A DNA stretch of 20,653 nt from positions 1 through 20,653 of the IMG/VR virus record IMGVR_UViG_3300006793_000368. One strand, given 5' to 3'. Made by a program: the position numbers and the translations under genes. This DNA comes from a virus. Positions 1-7,850 of the stretch are shown piece by piece. Position 1 is the first letter of the stretch, and every line of letters begins with the position of its first letter. Below the pieces are notes generated by a model that saw only the letters and a list, made by a program, of their open reading frames with translations, was not told the DNA's origin and did no database searches.

Positions 1-71
1 CACAGAACTTAATCAAGCTAGATAAACGTAAAGCCAAGGGAACACTGGGTGGAAGTGGAGACACTAGGTAA
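1..71 (+). CDS. C-terminal end of a plus-strand gene, truncated by the window edge
   Basis: Only one plus-strand frame stays open from the left edge to a TAA at 69-71; the other two close at 10-12 and 23-25. It would encode about 22 residues ending GGSGDTR, rich in Lys, Arg and Gly (QNLIKLDKRKAKG). It runs toward the minus-strand structural operon and stops right beside the shared hairpin at 70-98, the usual place for a convergent gene to end. The fragment is too short to identify the product. An open frame of this length could occur by chance, so the call rests mainly on its position next to the terminator. Confidence 0.45.
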   Translation, partial: QNLIKLDKRKAKGTLGGSGDTR

Positions 72-98
72 AAAAAAATGGGGAGCTAAATGCTCCCC
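70..98 (-). terminator. Strong intrinsic terminator ending the structural operon, probably bidirectional
   Basis: Read on the minus strand, this is a perfect 7-bp GGGGAGC/GCTCCCC stem (80-86 with 92-98) and a 5-base loop. One base after the stem comes a run of nine U (plus-strand A at 70-78). It starts 8 bases after the stop codon of the last ejection gene. In the plus direction the same stem is followed by TTTGTGTATT, a weaker U-rich tail, so it may also end the convergent gene that stops at 71. Confidence 0.88.
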
Positions 99-106
99 TT
101 TGTGTA

Positions 107-3100
107 TTAAAACAATCCCATGTCTTCTTTTGAGTATTCCAGTAACTCTATTAAATCTTCAAGAGATTCTATATCAGGAAGCCTCCCATTGTTTTGTTGT
201 TTAAATCTCATAACTCCATACTTTCTACTATCGGCATCTAACCTTCTTAATTGATCAGCGACTATAGCTTGTTGATCTGCATTTCCAAATTGAGGGTCAT
301 TAAACTCTTCACGTAATGCAATTGCGGTTTCTTTTACAATCTTACGTGCCATTAAATGTTCTTCTTTTTTAGTTGGTTCTTCACTGGCTATTTCTTTTGC
401 TATCTCTACTAGCATTGGAAGGTACATACTTATGTATTCATTCTCTGCTATTTTATTTTCGGGTATCCTTGACTTACTACCAAGTTCATATGTTGCATCA
501 GCAAATCCTATTTCTTTTAGGTAGTCAGTAACGTCATCATCTTTTTCAGTAATAGTTAAACCAAGTGCTAGTCGTGAAGCTGCATCAGGACGTTCCTTTG
601 GGCCTTTGATTACATCTACACGTTGTGGTAGCTCTTCTTCAAATGATGGTGCAGCCATACCACGTTGTGCCATTTGTTCATATAATGAATTTACAAATGT
701 AGACTCACCTATATCAACACTTCCCTTAAAATCTTTTGCTTCTGTGCCACGTATTCCTAATGCACGTTGAGCCTCTGGTATTTGAAACAATGGGGTAAGA
801 AATGTATTGGCGTATTGACCAAATACACGACCAAGTGCTTTTGCCCTTTGATCTTCTGCTACAATGTCTTGGCTACCTGCAATCATTTCACGAACTTCCT
901 CAATAAAAATATTACCAGTTCCTGTACGGGCATTAGTGCCTAGCCATGTCTCCATCATTTCATCTACTTGTGTTCCGTACCAAGTTTCAAACGTACCGTC
1001 CATGTATCTATCATACGCTTCAGTCATCCATCCCATTTGTCTCATAGGATATTGTGCAGATATATCTACCTGTTGTCCTTCATTAGCATACACAGTATAA
1101 TCATTTGTACCATATGCTTGTCTTACATCATACACTGCTTTCAATGTGGCAGCACCTACTAGGTTACGTGTTATATCTTGTCTATCTCTTGCACTTAAAG
1201 GTCCACGAGCATCTTTTGATATGGCTCTTCTTATAACAGGTAACAAAGCCCCACCTGTATTTTGAGCTAGATATTCCATAGAGTTAAACATAAATCTTGG
1301 AAATGGTATTATAACCGTAAGACCAGATTTAGTAATACCATTTGTCATTGCTTTAAATGGCGCAAAGTCTGGTTGTTTAGCATACGTAACATCTAGTGCT
1401 TTATTGGTAGCCTGTTCGACCATATTTAAAAAAGAAGTACCACCTTCAGGACGTACAGTTGCAGCGTCATTCAACATGTCCTGTATCTTACCCTCTTTTA
1501 AGGCGGTCTGTAAATTCATATCCCAGTTTACTTTTACCTGACGTTCTAGTTCACCTAGAAATGTAGCTCTACGTATGATATGTTCTTGCCAACGGTTAGG
1601 TGTATTAACTGCCCATACAAAGTCTTCCATGCGTGAGGTTACTTCATCAACACCTTTGCCTACTTTAGTTACTGCCTGACCTTTACCAGTATACTTTTGG
1701 ATTTCCTGTATACTGCTATACATTCTACTAAACTGCTCTGCTAGTTCAGGTCTATCTAAAATATAATCTGTAAATTGTTGAGCACGAGTTTGATCCATAA
1801 ACATATAACGTAAGTTGTTCATAGACCCTGACCATGTACCATCACGCACTAATGGATTAACAGAACTGGCAAACTTACCTATTGCTTTAGCTGTGGTGTC
1901 ACCTGCCTCTTTAGATTTAGCATACGTTAGCAACGCAGTGTCCATAACGTCAGCAAGCGACTCCATAGGAGCACGTATCATACCTGATTGAAAGTTACGT
2001 GCAGCAGTTGCAACAGACGAAACCATAAGACCTCGCCTTATGTTCTCCATTCTTAAAACAGAACCTGCCCATAGTCTACCAAAAGCTTTCTGTGTTTCTA
2101 TTTTAGCTGCTGCTTCTTGTGCCTCTTTTACAGATGAGGGTTTTAATCTTTTTATTTGAGATAATTGATTAAGCAATTTACCTGCGTCTGACCCTGAACC
2201 TACAATACCAAGTACATATTCTTCAAAAGATAATCCTCGTTTAGTTAAAGCTGCAAGTAAATCTTCTGAACCTAATAAATCACCCTCTAATGTAGCATCA
2301 AATAGTCTATCTATTAAAGCACCACCACCTGCTTTATCTAGTTTCTTTGATAACTCTGGGTTTGATTTTTTTAAGTCAACAATAGTAGATACAAACATAT
2401 CCATCTTTTCAGGATCAAGAATAGGTATAGCTAGTGACTCATCATTTATAGCGTAGTCTGAAAGGTTAAGACTTTTACCGTCACTACCTTCAAATACATC
2501 ATCAATGTAATAGTCTGTAACTTTTTTCTTACCTGTTTGTCTGACTAGCTGTGGGTCTACTATTAAATTACCTGCGGCATCTTCTTTAGAAATAGTTACC
2601 TTAAACTTTTCCTCAAACTCAAGTATTAACCTATTACGTAAGGTTTTATTTTCATTTGCTGTATCTGCGGCTGCACGTTTTATTTCCGCATAACGTTTAG
2701 TTTCGTTAGCAGCAGCCTCTAACATTTCATTGTATGCGCCACTACCACCACTTGCAGCTTCCCAAACTTTATTGATTCCCTTTACTGCTACCTTGGCTAA
2801 AGGAATAGCCGCTATAGTATTTAGTACACCCATAGCTGCATGTCCTGCAGCAGCTTTATAATTACCGCTACGCAAAGCCTCTTGTACATCTTTAAAATTA
2901 TGTGGTACTTCTACCGCTACAGTTACAGGGGAAAACAATTCATCTGCACCTATAATAAAATTTAATTGTGGTATAGATAAAATACCCTGATCTACAGCAA
3001 ACAACAGTTGTTCTGTTAGTCCACTAGTAATAACATTTCTACTGTTTAAAAAGTTTAATGTTTTCTCTTTATCTTTTTTATACTTTACTTCAAACTTATT

Positions 3101-3619
3101 TTTTTGATACTCTATCATTTCCTCTAAATCATCAGTGTAGGGAACTTCACCATTAATAAGCATTTGATCTTTGTCTTTACTTTTTATTCGTTCTATTAAT
3201 TGCTGTGCTGCAAAGTCACCTGCCTGTGCTTTTTTATATATATCTGTATTTCTTAGATCATCTAGTCTATTTTGTGCAAAGACTTTCATATCTTCTTGCT
3301 TGCCTGTGTCGTACAATTCTAATAGATATTTACTGTATGCATTGTCTATAATTTGTTCAGGAGTTATTGCACGTTTTATTTCTTCCGCTTCATCCACATC
3401 AACACCATCTGGTTCATCTATTAATTCATTTATATCATCATAAACCTGTGGCTGTGTTAGATCTGTTTCAGTCATAGATATAGGCGGCACAGAGATTTCT
3501 GTGTCGGACATTATATCTTCCGCATTAACGGTGGGTAAATCTTTATTTACTTTTGGAGCAAAAAAAGGATTTACTGTAGTACCCGAATCCTGTTTAAAAA
3601 ATGGGTTTATTTCTACCAC
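107..3619 (-). CDS. Very large virion protein, probable DNA-ejection (internal core) protein
   Basis: Last and largest gene of the structural operon (1170 residues from the chosen start). I assign a DNA-ejection/inner-core role by analogy with T7 gp16: it sits at the end of a podovirus virion operon, directly after two other ejection-type proteins, is very long, mostly helical and charged, and has no signal peptide. Visible features, numbered on the 1181-residue version starting at 3652: two NPFF motifs (16-19, 28-31), an acidic linker (about 48-92), a small-residue amphipathic helix (about 265-300), a basic helical stretch with VATAARNFQSG (546-557), and a hydrophobic segment LTVIIPFPRFMF (778-789). 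No cysteine and no recognisable lytic transglycosylase motif. Start: GTG at 3619 has AAAGGA six bases upstream and follows the previous stop directly. The longer option (ATG at 3652, 11 more residues) lacks a Shine-Dalgarno sequence and overlaps the upstream gene by 32 bases. Function is inferred from context. Confidence 0.82.
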   Translation of the reverse strand: MVEINPFFKQDSGTTVNPFFAPKVNKDLPTVNAEDIMSDTEISVPPISMTETDLTQPQVYDDINELIDEPDGVDVDEAEEIKRAITPEQIIDNAYSKYLLELYDTGKQEDMKVFAQNRLDDLRNTDIYKKAQAGDFAAQQLIERIKSKDKDQMLINGEVPYTDDLEEMIEYQKNKFEVKYKKDKEKTLNFLNSRNVITSGLTEQLLFAVDQGILSIPQLNFIIGADELFSPVTVAVEVPHNFKDVQEALRSGNYKAAAGHAAMGVLNTIAAIPLAKVAVKGINKVWEAASGGSGAYNEMLEAAANETKRYAEIKRAAADTANENKTLRNRLILEFEEKFKVTISKEDAAGNLIVDPQLVRQTGKKKVTDYYIDDVFEGSDGKSLNLSDYAINDESLAIPILDPEKMDMFVSTIVDLKKSNPELSKKLDKAGGGALIDRLFDATLEGDLLGSEDLLAALTKRGLSFEEYVLGIVGSGSDAGKLLNQLSQIKRLKPSSVKEAQEAAAKIETQKAFGRLWAGSVLRMENIRRGLMVSSVATAARNFQSGMIRAPMESLADVMDTALLTYAKSKEAGDTTAKAIGKFASSVNPLVRDGTWSGSMNNLRYMFMDQTRAQQFTDYILDRPELAEQFSRMYSSIQEIQKYTGKGQAVTKVGKGVDEVTSRMEDFVWAVNTPNRWQEHIIRRATFLGELERQVKVNWDMNLQTALKEGKIQDMLNDAATVRPEGGTSFLNMVEQATNKALDVTYAKQPDFAPFKAMTNGITKSGLTVIIPFPRFMFNSMEYLAQNTGGALLPVIRRAISKDARGPLSARDRQDITRNLVGAATLKAVYDVRQAYGTNDYTVYANEGQQVDISAQYPMRQMGWMTEAYDRYMDGTFETWYGTQVDEMMETWLGTNARTGTGNIFIEEVREMIAGSQDIVAEDQRAKALGRVFGQYANTFLTPLFQIPEAQRALGIRGTEAKDFKGSVDIGESTFVNSLYEQMAQRGMAAPSFEEELPQRVDVIKGPKERPDAASRLALGLTITEKDDDVTDYLKEIGFADATYELGSKSRIPENKIAENEYISMYLPMLVEIAKEIASEEPTKKEEHLMARKIVKETAIALREEFNDPQFGNADQQAIVADQLRRLDADSRKYGVMRFKQQNNGRLPDIESLEDLIELLEYSKEDMGLF

Positions 3620-3620
3620 A

Positions 3621-4817
3621 TTAATTCCTTTCAGTATATTCCCCTGCATCATGGAACATATCGTATATTACTTTTCCATTTTCCAATTTTATTGCACGAC
3701 CAAGTATTCCTGTAAAAACTTTTATTCTTATAGTATCAATGCCCTCAACTTTTTCTTTAACTAATATTACGTCACCTACTCTGTATTCTCCTGCTAATCC
3801 TTTTTGTACTTCTGTAACAACATCTGTTGGAGACATTGTACCATCCGCATTTTTTTGAGTTTTAAAATAACCAAATTTTTTTAAGGTTTTATCTTCTTGT
3901 TCACTAACAACGGTTCTACCAAATGATGTTAGTGTGGTATACGCTGCATCTTTTAATCTTTCTGCTTTATCAAATAGTATTTGATCAACAACACCATCTT
4001 CTACAGTTGCTCTTGCCGATATTTCTGCAGCAGCATTTAATTTTGCAACAGCAGCAGGTCCGCCTCTTCCTTCTAGTTTACTTGTTATATTACCGTCCAT
4101 ATCTACAGTAAAATCTAAATCTTGACGTGCTTCTGATAGAGCGTCCTTAACTATTCGACCACGAGACTCTATACTAAACCATTCTGTTTGATTTTTTGTT
4201 TCGGCTGCTGCATCTTTAATTCGTTGCTTCCAATCATTTAGAACACTTTCTTCTGCTAAATATTCTTTACTACCTTTGCCATACTTTGTTTTTGCATCTA
4301 TTAAACGAGATACAGCAGCAGAATGACCTGCCTGTAGTGTAGCATATTCTTTAGGTTTCTTTTTACCTTCACCTAATATCTCACCAAGCACACCTGTTTG
4401 AAGTTCGTATATATCTGCTGACTCATCAACTTCTCTATTAACAGTCAAAAGTGCTGACTCATTACGTGGGTCTTGTTGATCTGAGTGTATAAGAGAGCTA
4501 TCTAATATAGTGCTAGGGTCAATTCCTTTAGATAGAGCTTGAGTTGCAAAGTCACTATACAAAGCTACTGTGCTAGAACCTCCTTTTAAAATCCAACTAG
4601 ATTGTGCATCTGTGAATCCAAGGGATTTAAGCATATTTACATTTTCTTCACTGAGTTTATTTTCTGCACGTCTTTCTGCAGAACGTTGTAAACGTAGTTT
4701 AGTTGCCTCTTCTTCTGCAAGCATGTCAAATCTAAACTGTCGTTCTTCATTTTCACGCATACCTTTCGCTGCACCTTGGCTCATACCACCTATAAATGCT
4801 CCAAAATTAAATCCCAT
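3621..4817 (-). CDS. Putative internal virion / ejection protein, 398 residues
   Basis: I do not recognise a named family. The N terminus (3-20) is glycine-rich and mildly hydrophobic (FNFGAFIGGMSQGAAKGM). It is followed by a highly charged helix likely to form a coiled coil (about 21-62, rich in Glu, Arg and Leu). The middle is alpha-helical and charged; the last 80 residues look more beta-like (VGDVILVKEKV, IRIKVFTGILGRAIKLENGKV). No cysteine. A short glycine-rich N-terminal segment plus coiled coil, placed next to the largest virion protein, resembles the small core proteins of podovirus ejection machines (T7 gp14/gp15 position). This is inference from context. Start: ATG at 4817 has AGGAG eight bases upstream, inside the end of the preceding gene, which it overlaps by 11 bases; translation is probably coupled. 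Confidence 0.8.
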   Translation of the reverse strand: MGFNFGAFIGGMSQGAAKGMRENEERQFRFDMLAEEEATKLRLQRSAERRAENKLSEENVNMLKSLGFTDAQSSWILKGGSSTVALYSDFATQALSKGIDPSTILDSSLIHSDQQDPRNESALLTVNREVDESADIYELQTGVLGEILGEGKKKPKEYATLQAGHSAAVSRLIDAKTKYGKGSKEYLAEESVLNDWKQRIKDAAAETKNQTEWFSIESRGRIVKDALSEARQDLDFTVDMDGNITSKLEGRGGPAAVAKLNAAAEISARATVEDGVVDQILFDKAERLKDAAYTTLTSFGRTVVSEQEDKTLKKFGYFKTQKNADGTMSPTDVVTEVQKGLAGEYRVGDVILVKEKVEGIDTIRIKVFTGILGRAIKLENGKVIYDMFHDAGEYTERN

Positions 4818-5337
4818 TTGTTGCTCTCCTAGACATTAATCCACCAGTAAGTTCCTCTTCGGTATTAAGTTCTTCTACCATGTTTTCTTCTGGTAACATT
4901 TCTTCTTTAGTTTCTTCGCCTTGTCTTTTACGTACTTTATTAATAGCACGAGCAATTGAAGCATCTGTAGGTGTATCTTTTTTCATATCTACACTAGACC
5001 CTGCATCATATTCTATATCGGATTCATCTGCTAGATAAGCCATAGTCTCAATTAATATAGGTAGTATTAGTATACCTACATCTAAAGTATGTTTACCCTC
5101 CATTGCCCCTGCAGTTTGCATAGCATTAGCTATAGTTGTAAGAGGTATTCCACTTTCCATAACGTCAAATAAATTGTTTAACATATCTGGATTAGTTATA
5201 CGAGGAATATAGTATTCTAATGCTTCTTCGACAGTACTATACTGTGGAGGATTTTGCCAAGGTCTATTACCTACCTCTGCTGTAAGTGACTGTCCTGCTA
5301 TAGGAGCATCTAACATTGGACCTACAGTTTCAACCAT
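4807..5337 (-). CDS. Conserved virion-associated protein of unknown function, 176 residues
   Basis: The N-terminal half carries a Pro/Trp-rich stretch (NRPWQNPPQY, 24-33), then EEALEYYI, and a helical region leading to MEGKHTLDVGILILPILIE (79-97), whose hydrophobic core could touch a membrane or be buried. The C-terminal third is low-complexity and strongly charged, first basic (INKVRKRQG), then acidic. From memory, the combination GQSLT - PW..PP - EEAL - MEGxHTxDxxxxxxPxxxE recurs in small proteins of marine phages, but I cannot verify this here and know no assigned role. It overlaps the 65-residue gene upstream by 8 bases and the 398-residue gene downstream by 11, so it belongs to the virion operon. 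The Shine-Dalgarno sequence is weak (GGA, eight bases before ATG at 5337). Confidence 0.78.
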   Translation of the reverse strand: MVETVGPMLDAPIAGQSLTAEVGNRPWQNPPQYSTVEEALEYYIPRITNPDMLNNLFDVMESGIPLTTIANAMQTAGAMEGKHTLDVGILILPILIETMAYLADESDIEYDAGSSVDMKKDTPTDASIARAINKVRKRQGEETKEEMLPEENMVEELNTEEELTGGLMSRRATNGI

Positions 5338-5527
5338 TTTTTAATTCCATTCTTGCTTTACGTATTTCATTAGTATAACGTGCAACACGTTGCCTAACAT
5401 CTTCCTCTTCTGTGTTGGGAGTATTGTTAACATTACGTGCTAACAGTCCCGTACTTTGTTCTTTTTTTGGTTGCTTTTCTTTTGGCATAGCCAAGTTATT
5501 CATAGCTTGAAATCCTACATTATACAT
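5330..5527 (-). CDS. Small basic/charged protein of unknown function, 65 residues
   Basis: Not recognised. It has a Met/Asn-rich start, a Lys-rich patch (PKEKQPKKEQ, 15-24), the segment TGLLARNVNN (26-35), then a charged helix (about 40-63, EEEDVRQRVARYTNEIRKARMEL) that could pair with another helical virion protein. No membrane segment or signal peptide. It lies 4 bases after the stop of the 674-residue gene and its end overlaps the next gene by 8 bases. AGGA seven bases before ATG at 5527 is a good ribosome site, which supports a real gene despite its size. It may be a small structural or assembly partner of the ejection proteins; this is inferred from position only. Confidence 0.72.
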   Translation of the reverse strand: MYNVGFQAMNNLAMPKEKQPKKEQSTGLLARNVNNTPNTEEEDVRQRVARYTNEIRKARMELKNG

Positions 5528-5531
5528 TCTA

Positions 5532-7556
5532 TTATCCTATTCCAAATACGTCACCTAAAATACTCCCACCTAAACTGGTGCTTAAATCTGACGTAAATAA
5601 TTTACCTATAAAATCCCCAAACCCTGCAGATGATTGAAAGTCACCTTCTAGTTTTGCAAGGTCATAGGCTTTATCTGCTTGTAATTGAGCTAATGCCATA
5701 TTAGCAATACGACCTCGTTCATTTTCAGCAGATGTCCATGCCCATTCCATATTGTCACCGTAGAATTGCCATAAGTTATTATATGCAGTTTGAGAATAAC
5801 CTAGTAATGCTTGAGCATTTATTTCATTAGCACGATTAACTGCGGCTGTATCAGCTGTTGCTACTTCTCTACGCCATGTTGCGTTTGCCTGATCAATAAG
5901 TAAACGATTTTGAGCATTAAATTGATCACGTTGATTATTAATTTCTGCATTAAAACGTTCAACTACGTTAGTTTCACCTGCATTAAATTGTGCTTGTGCA
6001 TTACTTTGTGATGTATTAAACTGAGAAGTTGTAGATTTTAAACTTGCAAAAAATTGATCGACTTGATTTTGAGAACTTGCATTAAATTGTTCTGCTGCAT
6101 TTAATGCAGCTTGATCAGTAAACAAAGATTGTATACGTGACTCAGCTTTAAACATTTCCGTTTGTTGTTGATTAGATAAATTAGCTAAATCCATCTGCAA
6201 AAAGTTTTGTGCATTTTGAACTGCAGCTTGCTGACGGTTGTTTAAATTAGCCATATCTAAATTGGCTAATGCTGCAGCTTCTGCCATTATTAATGCTTGT
6301 TGATTAGACAAGTTTTGTAAATTCATTGTGTTTGCAATGCGTGAATTTTCTAAAGCTACTTGTTGTTCAGCCGTGAAGTTCATGTTAGCAACATCACCAA
6401 TACGAGCAGAGTTAGCTACACGAGCTTGAAAAGCCTGATCAAACTCTTGTTGCATAAAAGATGCACGTTGTTCTGCAGCAAGCATTGCACGTTGTTGTCT
6501 ATTAGATAAATTCTGAGATTCAAAACTTGCCTGTGTAGCCGCATCTATTTGAGCAATAGGTAATGCTGCTTCCATAGCGGCTTGTATAACTGCTTGTCCT
6601 GCCATAGAAGAAGCACCCAAACCTCTTGCAGCAAGACTTGCCATAGCTGCTCTCATTGATCCTGCTGCCCATGAAGGTGTTTTACCATCTTCAAACTGAT
6701 CCATGAGTCCTTCTAGTTGACCTTGTACGGTAGCTTTAGTAGAAGGTTCTGCTGTAGCAGCTTCAATTTGTTCGGTAAATGCAGCAGCTTTTTCTGCATT
6801 AGCTTCACCAGAAATAAGTTCACCGTCTTGGATTTCCCTTTGCACAGGGTTATCCATAGCAATGCCAGTACCTTGTGCAGATTTTAGTTTAGATAAAGAG
6901 CTTTCTTCTTGCTGTGCGGCTTCAATCTCAGAAACCTCTTCTTGTTGTGCTGCGTCAACTTCATCTAATGCTTCTTCAACTTTACCTGCATACTCTGTTA
7001 CTCCTGCTAAATTTGCGTCAGTTACTGTGGGGTCTTCTGCCTGATAAATATCCGCAGTTGTGGTAGGAACATTTGTTGGATCTTCTAATTGACCAGAGTT
7101 AGGATCTAAAAGTTGATCTTCTGTTATTTGTGTTCCAACAGGAACTACTGTTGCACCTTCAGGTAAACCTGGAGTTTTAGCTAAGTTAGCTTGTACCTCT
7201 ACTAAATCTTTACCTGTTAAATCAGGTTGTTGAGGTATGAATTGTTGTGTAAGAGCACGAGGATCTTGTTGTTCTAGTCCTGCAGCAGGATCAGATTCAG
7301 GAGGTTCATCTGTAACAGCACCTCCTTCTGCCATTTGTTTTGCACGTTGTGTGTACATATTCATCATTTGATTTTTGTTTGGGTTATTGTTTAAATAACT
7401 ACTAAAACCAGAAATGTCTCCAGAGTATCCAAGATTTTGTGCAATTCTTTGCATTGCCTCTGGTTTAAAACCGCCAAATTTATTTCCTGATGGTCTAAGC
7501 ATAGGCTTTGCAATTCCTCCCATTGAAAGTTTTTTAGCATTTAAATTTTTAACCAT
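5532..7556 (-). CDS. Probable internal virion protein with long hendecad-repeat helix, 674 residues
   Basis: First gene of the ejection block. The N terminus (1-80) has small glycine-rich motifs. Residues 81-300 are Pro/Glu/Gln-rich, probably flexible, with a repeated AAQQEE (202-207, 213-218). Residues 300-345 are Ala-rich helix. From about 348 to 589 there is a strict 11-residue periodicity with Asn at position 2 of most units (for example QNLSNRQQ at 348, QNLSNQQ at 414, FNTSQSNAQAQ at 513, FNAEINNQRDQ at 535). The C terminus (644-674) is Gly/Phe/Leu-rich (FGDFIGKLF, LGGSILGDVFGIG), possibly membrane-active. No cysteine. Length, helix content and position match the middle ejection protein of podoviruses (T7 gp15-like role), but no sequence family is recognised. 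AAGGA seven bases before ATG at 7556 supports this start. Strongest alternative: a structural coiled-coil protein of the tail. Confidence 0.83.
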   Translation of the reverse strand: MVKNLNAKKLSMGGIAKPMLRPSGNKFGGFKPEAMQRIAQNLGYSGDISGFSSYLNNNPNKNQMMNMYTQRAKQMAEGGAVTDEPPESDPAAGLEQQDPRALTQQFIPQQPDLTGKDLVEVQANLAKTPGLPEGATVVPVGTQITEDQLLDPNSGQLEDPTNVPTTTADIYQAEDPTVTDANLAGVTEYAGKVEEALDEVDAAQQEEVSEIEAAQQEESSLSKLKSAQGTGIAMDNPVQREIQDGELISGEANAEKAAAFTEQIEAATAEPSTKATVQGQLEGLMDQFEDGKTPSWAAGSMRAAMASLAARGLGASSMAGQAVIQAAMEAALPIAQIDAATQASFESQNLSNRQQRAMLAAEQRASFMQQEFDQAFQARVANSARIGDVANMNFTAEQQVALENSRIANTMNLQNLSNQQALIMAEAAALANLDMANLNNRQQAAVQNAQNFLQMDLANLSNQQQTEMFKAESRIQSLFTDQAALNAAEQFNASSQNQVDQFFASLKSTTSQFNTSQSNAQAQFNAGETNVVERFNAEINNQRDQFNAQNRLLIDQANATWRREVATADTAAVNRANEINAQALLGYSQTAYNNLWQFYGDNMEWAWTSAENERGRIANMALAQLQADKAYDLAKLEGDFQSSAGFGDFIGKLFTSDLSTSLGGSILGDVFGIG
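5790..6515 (-). repeat. 11-residue (33-bp) hendecad repeat array inside the 674-residue protein
   Basis: Residues 348-589 divide into 22 consecutive 11-residue units without insertions. Asn occupies position 2 in 15 of 22 units (at 349, 382, 393, 404, 415, 437, 448, 459, 492, 514, 525, 536, 547, 558, 580). In the second half Phe often takes position 1 (469, 491, 502, 513, 524, 535, 546). A superimposed 22-residue rhythm is visible at 415, 437 and 459 (NLSNQQ, NLNNRQ, NLSNQQ). Hendecads fit a straight or slightly right-handed coiled coil. Confidence 0.85.
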
Positions 7557-7566
7557 ATCTTATTCC

Positions 7567-7821
7567 TTATTTACCCATTGTCATCCACACTGCACCTGCA
7601 ATAAATGTAAGCAGTGCGACAGTGGTTACTTTAACTACAGTTGACCAGACAGACTTACGTGTGTCACGCCATGCCTCTAGCAAACTTCTCATCTCTATAA
7701 TATCTCTGGCAGCGTCATCGTCAAGTAGACCAATAGAACGTAGTGCCTCTTTAGCACCACGCCTAGCTGCGTTGTCTAGCATTGTCTCTACTTCTTCTGG
7801 GGTTAGTTTGATGTCACTCAT
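7567..7821 (-). CDS. Small single-span membrane protein, holin-like candidate, 84 residues
   Basis: The N-terminal 55 residues are soluble and helical (LTPEEVETMLDNAARRGAKE, then GLLDDDAARDIIEMRSLLEAWRD). One C-terminal membrane span follows at about residues 60-80 (STVVKVTTVALLTFIAGAVW), ending MTMGK. The basic run before the span (WRDTRK) predicts a cytoplasmic N terminus. The pattern recalls a small uncharacterised family of phages and alphaproteobacteria (DUF6127-like, from memory). Such proteins in phage structural operons are candidate holins or membrane partners, but nothing here proves lysis activity and no lysin gene is adjacent. Start ATG at 7821: the best Shine-Dalgarno-like element, AAGGA, is 15 bases away (too far), with only GAG at seven bases, so initiation looks weak. 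Immediately upstream lies a strong promoter-like sequence whose start point would fall inside this gene. Confidence 0.8.
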   Translation of the reverse strand: MSDIKLTPEEVETMLDNAARRGAKEALRSIGLLDDDAARDIIEMRSLLEAWRDTRKSVWSTVVKVTTVALLTFIAGAVWMTMGK

Positions 7822-7850
7822 ATTTTAACTCATAAGTCCTTATTTGTCAA
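7822..7850 (-). promoter_or_regulatory. Near-consensus sigma70-type promoter at the junction of recognition and ejection genes
   Basis: On the minus strand: TTGACA (7850-7845, perfect -35), a 17-base spacer, TAAAAT (7827-7822, five of six -10 bases). The -35 overlaps the TGA stop of the 754-residue gene, and the -10 abuts the ATG of the 84-residue gene. Initiation about seven bases beyond the -10 would fall near 7815, inside that gene, so the main beneficiary would be the 674-residue gene and everything to its left. AT-rich DNA yields chance matches, but a perfect -35 with ideal spacing at a gene junction is uncommon. Confidence 0.45.

Noticed and set aside
107-7556. Lytic transglycosylase, endolysin or protease domain in the large ejection proteins
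   Set aside because: I looked for Glu-Ser type transglycosylase, lysozyme or metalloprotease motifs by eye and saw none convincing. A profile search could still find a diverged domain.
7825-7833. Two-codon frame ATG-AGT-TAA just upstream of the 84-residue gene, near an AAGGA
   Set aside because: The spacing from AAGGA to this ATG is only three bases and such a mini-frame easily arises by chance. It may only be part of the promoter spacer, so it is not called a leader peptide.
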